Shown piece after piece: positions 34,386 through 44,638 of a DNA stretch of 64,000 nucleotides (its first letter is position 1; every line of letters begins with the position of its first letter). The notes beneath the pieces were generated by a model. The model searched no databases. It was not told the DNA's origin and was given only the letters and a program-made list of their open reading frames with translations. This stretch comes from CALBPI01 sp942491885 (GTDB lineage: Bacteria > Pseudomonadota > Gammaproteobacteria > Steroidobacterales > Woeseiaceae), in NCBI GenBank assembly GCA_942491885.1, contig CALOCQ010000008.1:124001-188000 (forward strand), in the 5' to 3' direction. A program made the position numbers and the translations under genes.

Positions 34386-35208
34386 CCGACAGCGCCTGAC
34401 TGACGGCCCTGTGCAAATCGGGATTCATGCAAACCAGCAAATCGCCGCGACGCTCGGGGTCGAAACGCTCAAAATAATCGAACGCTGCGCCACACGCTAG
34501 CGTAGCAATGCCGCCGGCCTGATGCGCGGTGAACGCTGTCGCGCCGACGTCCAATAGTGCGCAGTCACCGAACAGGAAGCCGCCGAGTTCGCCAGTGAAC
34601 AGGCTGTTCATGCAGCAGCGTGGATCATTTGGCGCATAGTGGGTGGAGACGTCAAACACCTCCACCGCATCGGGCAATCTGCCCAGCCAGTGACCGGCCT
34701 GATAGGTGGCCAGCACCATGCTGTCACGCGCGGCCGCGATCGGTGCCCGCGATTTTGAGACGTCCACCGTGAACGCGCCGGTATTACGCGATGCGCAATA
34801 GAAAGTGCCGCGTGCGGGCATATAACTCATGGTCGCCATCAGGCGCTGGTTGATCGCCAGCGACAGCAGAATGTCGAAGCCGTCCGAGCCGTCCTTATAC
34901 AAGCGTGTGCCGTTAATCGGGTCGAGCATCAGCTGCACGTCCGCGCTCGCTGGCAGGTAGCGGGTGTTAAACGACTGCGCGTGCTCTTCGCCATGCAGAT
35001 GCCAGTCCGGGCATTCTGCCAGTACGAATGCTTCGAGGTAGTGCTGCACGCCGAGGTCGGCGTCGGTCAACACCGAAGTCCATGCATCGCCGGCTTTTTC
35101 GTCGCGCGCCGCGATGCGTTGTTGCAGGCTCAGCGCATAGCGCCCGCAAATCTCCATCTGCGGCATGAACCGCTCGAAAAACCGGTCAACGATTGCGTCG
35201 TGATTCAT
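34375..35208 (-). CDS. Inositol-monophosphatase-like protein with altered metal site
   Basis: The 277-residue protein follows the IMPase fold: HGEEHA holds the first metal glutamates, LDPINGTRLY corresponds to the DPxDGT motif, and LLDVGATAFTAHQAGG to the WDxAAG block. The second Asp of DPxDGT is Asn here, and the Trp of the last block is missing. Both changes could lower or change phosphatase activity. Substrates in the family include inositol phosphate, PAP and histidinol phosphate. I use ATG 35208; GTG 35214 is two codons earlier. It sits upstream of MaoC on the opposite strand and shares its 3' end. Confidence 0.75.
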   Translation of the reverse strand: MNHDAIVDRFFERFMPQMEICGRYALSLQQRIAARDEKAGDAWTSVLTDADLGVQHYLEAFVLAECPDWHLHGEEHAQSFNTRYLPASADVQLMLDPINGTRLYKDGSDGFDILLSLAINQRLMATMSYMPARGTFYCASRNTGAFTVDVSKSRAPIAAARDSMVLATYQAGHWLGRLPDAVEVFDVSTHYAPNDPRCCMNSLFTGELGGFLFGDCALLDVGATAFTAHQAGGIATLACGAAFDYFERFDPERRGDLLVCMNPDLHRAVSQALSVNQ

Positions 35209-35273
35209 GTCCACATGCTCGCCGGCCGGGACGGAGCAGCCGCGTTGCTTATCGCCATGGCAATGCCCGGCTT

Positions 35274-36212
35274 TTAGTCGTCATGAAATTCGCCGATTCG
35301 TTGTCGGCGGCGATCAACATTCAGGCTGAACACATCAGGCCGCGAGTAGTGACCGCTCGGATCGAAATTGTGGCGCTCACGTCGTACCTGCTCGATATCG
35401 AGGTCGGCGACAAACACGCCTTGCTGGCCGGTGATTGGCGCGATGACCCAGCTGCCGTCGGGCGCCGCAATGCAGCTGCCGCCATCCGCAGCGGTCGCCG
35501 GCAACGACAGTTTCAGTGGTGGCTTGTCAAAGCGCTCGCCGAGATCTGCCGGTCGCATCAAGCCCGAAACAGAGATCACATAGGAGCGGCCTTCGCGCGC
35601 GATAAACGGCGTTATCTGTTCGGTGTTGTGGCGGTTGCCCGGCCACACCGCGACATGCAGGTTTTCGCCCTGGCTATAGAGCGCGCTGCGCGCCAAGGGC
35701 AGCCAGTTTTCCCAGCAGTTGAGGCCGCCAACTTTGAACTCGTGCAGATCGTGCGTGCGCAAGCCATGGCCATCGCCGGTCGACCACACCAGCCGTTCTT
35801 CGTAGGTAGGCATCAACTTTCTGTGCACGCTGGCAATGTCGCCATCGGCATCTATGTAAACCAGCGATGCATACAAACTGTGGCCGCCCCGTTCAGCCGG
35901 TCGCTCGATGATGCCCAGATAGAGCGCTATTGCGTGTTCACGTGCTGCGGCGACGACGGGGTCGAGATGGCCGGCATCGATATCCACGGCCTCGCGCTGA
36001 TAGTGCGCATGCCAGGCCTTTTGCGTGTCGGACTCAAATACCGCGCCGTCGGTACGCTCGACCCAGAACGGATATCCCGGCACCAGCCCTTCGCCGAAAC
36101 AAACCAGCCTCGCGCCTTGCGCCCCGGCTTCATCGATAGCCGCCACGACCCGCGCGATGGTTGCATCCCGATCGAGCCAGACGGGCGCGATTTGTGCGAT
36201 TGCAACCCGCAT
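35274..36212 (-). CDS. Nitrilase/carbon-nitrogen hydrolase
   Basis: The 312-residue enzyme has the full Glu-Lys-Cys triad: FGEGLVPGYP (Glu41), HRKLMPTYEER (Lys) and GGLNCWENWLPLAR (Cys). The CWENWLPLAR block and the PTYEER block are those of true nitrilases, as opposed to amidases. It would convert an organic nitrile to the carboxylate and ammonia. Its start overlaps the slyX stop by one base (TGATG), so it is likely co-transcribed with slyX. The natural substrate is unknown. Confidence 0.9.
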   Translation of the reverse strand: MRVAIAQIAPVWLDRDATIARVVAAIDEAGAQGARLVCFGEGLVPGYPFWVERTDGAVFESDTQKAWHAHYQREAVDIDAGHLDPVVAAAREHAIALYLGIIERPAERGGHSLYASLVYIDADGDIASVHRKLMPTYEERLVWSTGDGHGLRTHDLHEFKVGGLNCWENWLPLARSALYSQGENLHVAVWPGNRHNTEQITPFIAREGRSYVISVSGLMRPADLGERFDKPPLKLSLPATAADGGSCIAAPDGSWVIAPITGQQGVFVADLDIEQVRRERHNFDPSGHYSRPDVFSLNVDRRRQRIGEFHDD

Positions 36213-36433
36213 CAGTAGTGCGGCGGGCGCTCATCGGTGCCAGCGTCTGTCGCCGGCCCGGCGTCCTCAATAGCCTGGCGCAGGCGTTCAGTCAGGACGT
36301 CACAGTGGCGTTCGAGCGCGAGAATCTGTCGCTGATGGGTGTCCACACTGTCGCGTAGCGCAACGACATCCTGCTCCATGAATGCCAGCTGTGATTCGAG
36401 TTGCTCAATTCGTTTTTCGGCGTCTGCCATCAT
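36212..36433 (-). CDS. slyX: SlyX family protein
   Basis: The 73-residue product is an uninterrupted coiled coil (EKRIEQLESQLAFMEQDV, then heptads to about residue 55) and ends with the family tail PPHY. Its role is unknown; SlyX is a conserved small protein of gammaproteobacteria. The start may be the second of two adjacent ATGs at 36433/36430. It lies upstream of the nitrilase and is divergent from uup. Confidence 0.9.
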   Translation of the reverse strand: MMADAEKRIEQLESQLAFMEQDVVALRDSVDTHQRQILALERHCDVLTERLRQAIEDAGPATDAGTDERPPHY

Positions 36434-36493
36434 AGGCTTCCGTTCGCAAAGGATAATTTTTCGGCATGCGATCCGTGGCGGGCCGCATGCATG

Positions 36494-36507
36494 CAGTATA
36501 CTCGCTG
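36494..36507. promoter_or_regulatory. Shared 14-base element between slyX and uup
   Basis: CAGTATACTCGCTG is identical to 17527-17540. It contains TATACT (36497-36502), 61 bases before the uup GTG, and the palindrome AGTATACT, which could serve slyX on the other strand. No strong -35 is visible. Confidence 0.4.
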
Positions 36508-36563
36508 CCGTCCCGCAATCCTCGGGTTGCTCGCGGCCTTATTTAACTTTCGGAGACTCACGC

Positions 36564-38474
<1,911 letters not shown>

Positions 38475-38605
38475 CCGCGCGTCAAAGCGAGGCAATGCCG
38501 CGCCCGCTGTGGCGTCGGGGTAGGCCAGAGCAAGCCTCGCTGGCGCCTCGGGTACTGGCCGAAAGGCGTCTATTCGGGCAGACTTAAGGCTTATTTCAAA
38601 CGTTG

Positions 38606-38621
38606 AGATTCGGGGGAATCT
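38606..38621 (+). promoter_or_regulatory. Hairpin capturing the ribosome site of the acyl-CoA ligase
   Basis: AGATTC-GGGG-GAATCT forms a perfect six-base stem three bases before the ATG at 38625. The purine run GGGGGA that would act as Shine-Dalgarno sequence lies in the loop and stem. It could also be a DNA operator of 6-4-6 symmetry. Confidence 0.45.
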
Positions 38622-38624
38622 ACT

Positions 38625-40265
38625 ATGCAAGGACTGATGATGGACCGGCCGCTGCTGATCAGCAGCATCGCCGAACACGCGATGAAGTTTCACCCGGACT
38701 CGCGCATTGTTTCGGTGACCGCCGACAATCCGCGTCATGAGTACAGCTACCGGGAATGCTTCACTCGCGCGCAGCAAATGGCTAATGCGCTGACGGCGCT
38801 AAAACTGCAGCGCAGCGACAGGGTTGCCACGCTGGCCTGGAACGATTATCGCCACATGGAGGCCTACTACGGCGTCTCCGGCGCCGGCTTCGTGTGCCAC
38901 ACCATCAACCCGCGTTTGTTCCCCGAGCAACTGATCTACATCATCAACCACGCCGAAGATAAGGTGCTGCTGGTTGATCCAATGTTCCTGCCATTAATCG
39001 AAAAAGTGCATGGGCAACTGAATACGCTCGAGCACATCGTTGTCATGTGCGATGCGAAAACGCTGCCCGAGACGTCGCTGGATGTCACTGATTACGAGAC
39101 ATTTATTGGCGCGCATTCGACCACTTACGACTGGCCTGAGTTTGACGAGAATACCGCCGCTGCGTTGTGTTACACATCCGGCACCACAGGCAATCCGAAA
39201 GGCGTGCTGTACTCGCACCGCTCGACCGTTTTGCATGCCATTGTCGGTCTGACGCCCGACGTCATGAACGTGTCGCGTGATGATTGCATCCTGCCCGTGG
39301 TGCCGCTGTTTCATGTCAACGCCTGGGGCGTGCCGTACGCGTGTCCGATGGTCGGCGCCAAGCTGGTGATGCCGGGACCGAAGATGGGCGATGGCGAAAC
39401 CTTATACAGCCTGCTGGATGGCGAAGGCGTAACGCTTGCGCTCGGCGTGCCAACGGTGTGGCTGGCACTGCTCGATTACACCGAGAAGAACGGCCTGCGC
39501 CTCGACAAGTTGCAGCGCACGATTGTCGGTGGTGCGGCGGTGCCGGCCTCGATGATTGAAGCATTCCGTGACCAGCACGACGTGGTTCTGCATCAGGGCT
39601 GGGGCATGACCGAAATGAGCCCGCTTGGCACGCTCAATAAACTACTGCCCAAGCACGCGTCGCTCGACGATCACGAGAAAGTGAAAGTCCAGACCAAGGC
39701 GGGCCGCGGCATTTTTGGTGTGGAAATGAAAATCGTTGACGAGCAAGGGGTTGAGCAGCCCTGGGACGGCGAGGCTTACGGCGCGCTGCGTGTGCGCGGC
39801 CCGTGGATCTGCAGCGACTATTACAAGCTCGACGGCGAGGGTGGCACGCACTACGACGGCTGGTTTGATACGGGCGACGTGGCGACTATCGATGCTGATG
39901 GTTTTATGGCGATCACCGATCGCACCAAGGACGTGATCAAGTCCGGCGGCGAGTGGATCAGCTCGATCGATCTTGAGAATACGGCCGTTGGACATCCCGA
40001 TGTCGCCGAGGCTGCGGTCATTGGGGTCGCCCATCCGAAGTGGACCGAGCGGCCGTTGTTGATCGTCGTCGCCAAGCAGGGCGCGAGCCTGACGCGCGAC
40101 GATGTGCTTGGCTATCTGGATGGCAAAATAGCCAAATGGTGGACACCCGACGACGTCGTGTTTGTCGATGAGCTGCCGCACACTGCAACCGGAAAAATCA
40201 AGAAGACGACGCTGCGCGAACAGTTCAAGGACTACGAATTACCCGAGGTTGCCGGCAGGACATGA
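38625..40265 (+). CDS. AMP-dependent acyl-CoA synthetase (AlkK-like)
   Basis: The 546-residue adenylate-forming enzyme has the P-loop YTSGTTGNPKGVLYSH, the GWGMTEMSP motif, WFDTGDVATID and the C-terminal ITDRTKDVIKSGGEWIS hinge with the catalytic Lys in TATGKIKKTTLR. Its overall pattern matches AlkK-like medium-chain fatty acyl-CoA ligases. It activates free fatty acids to acyl-CoA with ATP. The start may be sequestered in a hairpin, and the stop overlaps the next small gene. This operon (ligase, small membrane protein, SDR, Mpo1-like) is tightly packed. Confidence 0.92.
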   Translation: MQGLMMDRPLLISSIAEHAMKFHPDSRIVSVTADNPRHEYSYRECFTRAQQMANALTALKLQRSDRVATLAWNDYRHMEAYYGVSGAGFVCHTINPRLFPEQLIYIINHAEDKVLLVDPMFLPLIEKVHGQLNTLEHIVVMCDAKTLPETSLDVTDYETFIGAHSTTYDWPEFDENTAAALCYTSGTTGNPKGVLYSHRSTVLHAIVGLTPDVMNVSRDDCILPVVPLFHVNAWGVPYACPMVGAKLVMPGPKMGDGETLYSLLDGEGVTLALGVPTVWLALLDYTEKNGLRLDKLQRTIVGGAAVPASMIEAFRDQHDVVLHQGWGMTEMSPLGTLNKLLPKHASLDDHEKVKVQTKAGRGIFGVEMKIVDEQGVEQPWDGEAYGALRVRGPWICSDYYKLDGEGGTHYDGWFDTGDVATIDADGFMAITDRTKDVIKSGGEWISSIDLENTAVGHPDVAEAAVIGVAHPKWTERPLLIVVAKQGASLTRDDVLGYLDGKIAKWWTPDDVVFVDELPHTATGKIKKTTLREQFKDYELPEVAGRT

Positions 40266-40492
40266 GCAGCAATGATGCCGGCAGCGGGGAGCGCATCCAT
40301 GCTCTGCCCATTTTTCTGTTAGTGCTTGGCGCGCTGAGTGTCGGTAGTGGGTTGTGGTTTGTGGTCAGCGTGCCGCTGCGCCTCGCGCCGGCCATGACAC
40401 TGTTGCTCGCAGGTGTCATTATGTTTACCGCCGCCGGCTTTAGCCTGCGTGCCACCGCCGCGCGCGATGCGCAGGCCCAGCTCAGGGAATAG
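40262..40492 (+). CDS. Small two-helix membrane protein of unknown function
   Basis: The 76-residue product has two hydrophobic segments (about residues 17-37 and 42-60), with an acidic start and a basic end. Its ATG overlaps the stop of the acyl-CoA ligase gene (ATGA), and the SDR gene starts one base after its stop. The tight spacing supports real translation. I recognise no family. Confidence 0.6.
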   Translation: MSSNDAGSGERIHALPIFLLVLGALSVGSGLWFVVSVPLRLAPAMTLLLAGVIMFTAAGFSLRATAARDAQAQLRE

Positions 40493-40493
40493 C

Positions 40494-41249
40494 ATGCAAA
40501 AAGAACTCAGGATGCATCAGATGCGCGCACTGGTAACAGGCGGTGCAACGGGTATTGGCGAGGCGATAGCCCGCGTTTATGCCCAGCAGGGTGCCGAGGT
40601 ATTGGCAATCGACCTGCCGGACAGTGGTATCGATACGAAATTCGATGGCATCGCCGGTATCACCGGGCGGGTGTGCGACGTTTCGCAGGAAGACGCGCCT
40701 GACCTGATGGTCGCCATGATTGGCGAGACGCTCGGGGGTCTCGACGTGTTGGTGAACAACGCCGGCATTAGTCGTTTGCAGGCGATAGAGAGCGGCACGG
40801 ATGAAATCTGGGACATGGTGATGGCCAACAACCTGCGACCGGTGTTTCGGTTGTCGCGTGCGGCAATCCCGCTACTCAAGCGCAGCCCGGGTGGACGCAT
40901 CATCAACCTCGGTTCGATCTACTCGATGTATGGCCAGCCGGGGCTCGCGGCATATGTCGCATCGAAACATGCGATTGCCGGACTGACCAAGACGCTCGCC
41001 GCGGAAGTCGGGCGCTATGGCATTACCGCAAACTACATCCAGCCGGGCGCGATCATGACCAATATGACCCGTGATGCGTTTCGCAAGGACCCGCAGACCC
41101 GTGATTACTGGATCAACAAGGCGGCCGTGCGCCGGCTTGGCGAGCCGATCGACGTTGCCAAGGTGGCGCTGTTTCTCGCGACCGATGATGCCGCTTTCGT
41201 GTCCGGCACCGGTATCACCGTGGATGGCGGTGCGGTGCAAGTGCCATGA
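40494..41249 (+). CDS. SDR family oxidoreductase
   Basis: The 251-residue classical SDR has ALVTGGATGIGEAIARVYA for cofactor binding, NNAG at the end of strand 4, and GSIYSMYGQPGLAAYVASK with the catalytic Ser, Tyr and Lys. The C-terminus VSGTGITVDGGAVQVP is typical. It would oxidise or reduce a hydroxy or oxo substrate with NAD(P). The start at 40494 could instead be 40512 or 40521. It lies in the operon with an acyl-CoA ligase, but the substrate is not evident. Confidence 0.88.
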   Translation: MQKELRMHQMRALVTGGATGIGEAIARVYAQQGAEVLAIDLPDSGIDTKFDGIAGITGRVCDVSQEDAPDLMVAMIGETLGGLDVLVNNAGISRLQAIESGTDEIWDMVMANNLRPVFRLSRAAIPLLKRSPGGRIINLGSIYSMYGQPGLAAYVASKHAIAGLTKTLAAEVGRYGITANYIQPGAIMTNMTRDAFRKDPQTRDYWINKAAVRRLGEPIDVAKVALFLATDDAAFVSGTGITVDGGAVQVP

Positions 41250-41572
41250 GTGAACAGACGACCGAAGAGCGGTTCGACAGTTTCGCGGAATTTTATCCGT
41301 TCTACTTGCGCGAACACGCCAACGCGACCTGTCGCCAGCTGCACTTCATCGGCACAACCGGCGTTATTGCCTGCCTGGTGGCGCTGTTTGCCACCGGCAA
41401 CCTCGGGTGGCTAATCGCGGTACCCCTGACAGGCTACGGGTTCGCCTGGGTCGGTCACTTCTTCTTCGAGAAGAATCGCCCGGCGACGTTTAGCTACCCG
41501 TTCTATAGCCTCGCCGCCGACTTCGTTATGTACGCAGACATCCTGCGCGGCAAGGTATCGCTAAGAAATTAG
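41246..41572 (+). CDS. Mpo1-like (DUF962) family protein
   Basis: The 108-residue membrane protein has the family motifs FYLREHANATCRQLHFIGT and HFFFEKNRPATF, with two or three helices. Yeast Mpo1 is an iron-dependent dioxygenase that shortens 2-hydroxy fatty acids, and its histidine positions are conserved here. The bacterial function is not established. The start overlaps the SDR stop (ATGA). Confidence 0.82.
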   Translation: MSEQTTEERFDSFAEFYPFYLREHANATCRQLHFIGTTGVIACLVALFATGNLGWLIAVPLTGYGFAWVGHFFFEKNRPATFSYPFYSLAADFVMYADILRGKVSLRN

Positions 41573-42321
41573 TTGCCTGCTTGCGCCTTGATCGCCGCGC
41601 CATAGGCGCGGATGCGACCGGCATTGGTACCCAGATCGCTTTGCCCGACGCGCGACTTGGAGCGGATATCCAGTCGGGTATCGGATCCTTGCGCTGTCGC
41701 GCGCACGACGATGTCGTCCTTGTAGCCAAACCAGAACGTCGTGTCGGTGGCTTCCAGACGGCTATCAGCCGGCGATACAATGATCGGGTCCCAGCCCATT
41801 TCCTGTGCGGCAGATTCGGCGAGATCGAGTGCATCCGCGGGGCTGATGCCGGCCAGGATCAGAGGTTTGATCTCCGGGTAGGCTTCGCGTTGTTTTGCCG
41901 CGGCTTCCGCGCCGCTGTAGGCGACCGGATTCGGCGCGTTTGCGCGCGCGCCGGCCAGTGCATCGAACGCCGGCGGGTTGTCTGTGTCGGTCGTGATGTC
42001 ATGTATCGGGGGCACGCTGAATGCGGTGTTGATCCACAACGCCAGCTGCGCGGTGATCAGTGATGCCACGATGACCGTTGCCGCTGTCGCGACGACATCT
42101 GAGCTTTCGTGCTCGGCGCGGCGCAGGAATGTGCTGATCAGCGTGATCAGCAAAGCGAACACGGCAATCAGTGCCGCCAGCGCGGATCCGTACACGGCGA
42201 ACTTTACGGGCACGATGCCGAAGCGGTGGCCCGGACCTGCGATCACAAGAATCACAACGGCAATCAGCGTTGCTGTGGTACCCAGGCCGCGCAGGCGGCG
42301 GCGCCAACTTGATTTTTGCAT
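41569..42321 (-). CDS. DUF1499 membrane protein
   Basis: The 250-residue protein starts at ATG 42321 (MQKSSWRRRLRGLG), supported by GAGG upstream. It has three or so N-terminal membrane helices, and its C-terminal half is the DUF1499 domain, marked by PPIHDITTDTDNPPAF and RSKSRVGQSDLGTNAGRIRAY. The domain would lie on the periplasmic side. The function is unknown. It converges with the Mpo1-like gene, sharing four bases, and is divergent from tesB. Confidence 0.85.
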   Translation of the reverse strand: MQKSSWRRRLRGLGTTATLIAVVILVIAGPGHRFGIVPVKFAVYGSALAALIAVFALLITLISTFLRRAEHESSDVVATAATVIVASLITAQLALWINTAFSVPPIHDITTDTDNPPAFDALAGARANAPNPVAYSGAEAAAKQREAYPEIKPLILAGISPADALDLAESAAQEMGWDPIIVSPADSRLEATDTTFWFGYKDDIVVRATAQGSDTRLDIRSKSRVGQSDLGTNAGRIRAYGAAIKAQAGN

Positions 42322-42408
42322 CAGGGAATCCTCAGTAAGAAGTCGCGAGAGCATACCTGACGCGCCTGGCATGGTCTAATAGGGGTGGATACAAAACGCG
42401 GATATGCA

Positions 42409-43305
42409 ATGGACCCGGTACTTGAAGATCTGAAAAACCTGCTCGCGCTGGAGCGCATCGAGCTGAATATATTTCGTGGTGAAAGCCGTGACATTGGCAG
42501 CGACCAGGTGTTTGGTGGCCAGGTCCTGGGTCAGGCATTGTCGGCGGCACAACAAACCGTTGAAGGCCGCGCGGCGCATTCGTTGCACGCGTATTTCCTG
42601 CGTCGCGGTGATATGCAGGCGCCGATCGTTTTTGAGGTAGATCGGCAACGCGATGGTCGCAGTTTTTCAGTCCGTCGCGTGATTGCGGTACAGCACGGGC
42701 GCCCGATACTGAATATGGCGGCCTCGTTTCAGGTCGAAGAGGCGGGGCTTGAGCACCAGTTCGATATGCCCGATGTGCCGTTACCGGATTCGTTACCGGA
42801 CGTGCGCGAAATTGCGCGTGACCATGCGGGCTCGCTGCCCGAAAAAATGCGCCGCTTTCTGACCAAGGAGCGTCCGTTCGAGTTTCGCCCGGTCGAGCCG
42901 CCGGCTTTCGTTACGAATGATGCGCGCGAACCTTTCAAACATGTCTGGGTGCGCGCGGTCGACGCGCTGCCGGACGACGCAAACCTGCATCGCAGCATGC
43001 TCGCTTACGTGTCCGACTATGAATTACTGGGTGCCAGCGCCTTGCCGCACGGGCTGAAGTTTGGCGCCGGTCTGGTACAAATGGCCAGTCTCGATCATGC
43101 GTTGTGGTTTCACCGACCGGCGCGCGTCGATCAGTGGCTGTTGTATGAAATCGATAGCCCGAATTCCGGCGGCGGGCGCGGGTTTGCACGCGGTCGCTTT
43201 TTCACCCGTGACGGCGTGCTGGTTGCATCAAGCAGTCAGGAGGGTGTCGTGCGTGTGTGGGACGAGGCGCGCGGCGAGCCGAGCCATCCAAAGACGCAGG
43301 ACTAA
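42409..43305 (+). CDS. tesB: Acyl-CoA thioesterase II (TesB)
   Basis: This is a double hot-dog protein of 298 residues. FGGQVLGQALSAA and the catalytic HSLHAYFLRRGD lie in the first hot-dog, and SLDHALWFH with its Asp lies in the second. TesB hydrolyses acyl-CoAs to free acids and CoA. The ATG at 42409 gives MDPVLEDLKNLLALE; a GTG at 42385 would add eight residues. It follows the acyl-CoA ligase operon on the same strand after the DUF1499 gene. Confidence 0.92.
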   Translation: MDPVLEDLKNLLALERIELNIFRGESRDIGSDQVFGGQVLGQALSAAQQTVEGRAAHSLHAYFLRRGDMQAPIVFEVDRQRDGRSFSVRRVIAVQHGRPILNMAASFQVEEAGLEHQFDMPDVPLPDSLPDVREIARDHAGSLPEKMRRFLTKERPFEFRPVEPPAFVTNDAREPFKHVWVRAVDALPDDANLHRSMLAYVSDYELLGASALPHGLKFGAGLVQMASLDHALWFHRPARVDQWLLYEIDSPNSGGGRGFARGRFFTRDGVLVASSSQEGVVRVWDEARGEPSHPKTQD

Positions 43306-43362
43306 CGAAAACGCGGCAGGCGAGGTCGACCGGCGGGGTAGTTGTCCGCCACGCCCGTAACG

Positions 43363-43887
43363 CTAATCGAGCGGTGTCAGGCGCCTGGCAAAATCGGCGG
43401 CGTTATTGACATAGTGATCCGCGCTCGCGGCTATCATGCCGATCTCTGCTTCAGTGAGTTCGCGCACCACTTTGGCGGGCGCCCCCATTAGCAGTACGCC
43501 ATCGGGAAATGACTTGCCTTCGGTCACCAGCGCGTGTGCGCCGACCAACGTATTGCTGCCAATCACGGCATGGTTCAGGATCGTGCTGCCAATACCGATC
43601 AGGCTGTTGTCGCCGATACTGCACCCGTGCAGCATCACCCGATGCCCCACAGTGACCGCGCGACCGATGTGCAACGGGATGCCGGCGTCGGAGTGCAGCA
43701 CGCTGTTGTCCTGAATGTTGCTGCGCGCGCCAACCGTTAATGTGTCCATATCGCCGCGCAACACACTGCCGAACCAGACACTGGCTTGCTCATGCAGCAC
43801 AACATCGCCTATCACGCTTGCATCCGGTGCGATCCACTGGCCATCGCCGATTAGCTGGGGCTTGCGTTCACCGAGCGCGTATCTCAC
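43363..43887 (-). CDS. Gamma-class carbonic anhydrase family protein
   Basis: The 174-residue left-handed beta-helix protein has the hexapeptide repeats and the three zinc-ligand histidines in NSVLHSDAG and VGHRVMLHGCSIGD. Relatives include YrdA, PaaY and CaiE, with varied or unproven activity. The start is GTG, overlapping the gpmA stop (GTGA), so it is co-translated with gpmA. Confidence 0.88.
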   Translation of the reverse strand: MRYALGERKPQLIGDGQWIAPDASVIGDVVLHEQASVWFGSVLRGDMDTLTVGARSNIQDNSVLHSDAGIPLHIGRAVTVGHRVMLHGCSIGDNSLIGIGSTILNHAVIGSNTLVGAHALVTEGKSFPDGVLLMGAPAKVVRELTEAEIGMIAASADHYVNNAADFARRLTPLD

Positions 43888-44627
43888 TGGCTCTTGCCCT
43901 GATTGGCGACCGCAGCTGCGGCTTTTGCCACGGCATCCGGGTCACCGAGAAACTCACGCGACAATGGCTTCAGGTCATCGTCCAACCGGTACTCGATCGG
44001 TATACCGGTCGGGATGTTGAACTGGGTGATTTCGTCTTCGGAGATGTTGTCCAGCATTTTCACCAGCGCGCGCAGGCTGTTGCCATGCGCTGCGATCAGC
44101 ACGTTCTTACCCGCCCGCAGGTCAGGCGCGATGTGTGCCTCCCAATAGGGCGCAACGCGCTCGAGTGTCGTCGCAAGCGATTCGGTTGCCGGCAACCCGT
44201 CGAAACCCTGATAGCGCGGATCATGGCGCGGATGGCGATCGTCGTCGTCTTCCAGCACCGGCGGCGGAATGTCATAGCTGCGCCGCCAGATATGCACCTG
44301 CTCATCGCCATACTTGGCCGCGGTTTCCGCCTTGTTCAAACCCTGCAGTGCACCGTAATGTCGCTCGTTGAGTTCCCATGCGCGTACGACCGGGATCCAC
44401 ATAAGATCCATTTCATCCAGGATGTACCAAAGCGTACGAATGGCCCTCTTCAGGACTGACGTGTAGGCGATATCAAAACTGTAGCCACCCTCACGCAGCA
44501 GCTTGCCGGCGGCCTTGGCCTCGGCGATGCCTTTCTCGGTCAGGTCGACATCAGTCCAGCCGGTGAAAAGGTTCTTGAGATTCCAGTCGCTCTGGCCATG
44601 CCGGCACAATATCAATTTACCTGTCAC
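43884..44627 (-). CDS. gpmA: 2,3-bisphosphoglycerate-dependent phosphoglycerate mutase
   Basis: The 247-residue enzyme has LCRHGQSDWNLKNLFTGW with the phosphohistidine, WELNERHYGALQGLNK, and AAHGNSLRAL with the second catalytic His. It interconverts 3- and 2-phosphoglycerate in glycolysis and gluconeogenesis. The GTG start at 44627 is supported by TAAGGAG eight bases upstream. The NYN gene ends 11 bases before it. Confidence 0.96.
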   Translation of the reverse strand: MTGKLILCRHGQSDWNLKNLFTGWTDVDLTEKGIAEAKAAGKLLREGGYSFDIAYTSVLKRAIRTLWYILDEMDLMWIPVVRAWELNERHYGALQGLNKAETAAKYGDEQVHIWRRSYDIPPPVLEDDDDRHPRHDPRYQGFDGLPATESLATTLERVAPYWEAHIAPDLRAGKNVLIAAHGNSLRALVKMLDNISEDEITQFNIPTGIPIEYRLDDDLKPLSREFLGDPDAVAKAAAAVANQGKSQ

Positions 44628-44638
44628 GAATTCGCTCC

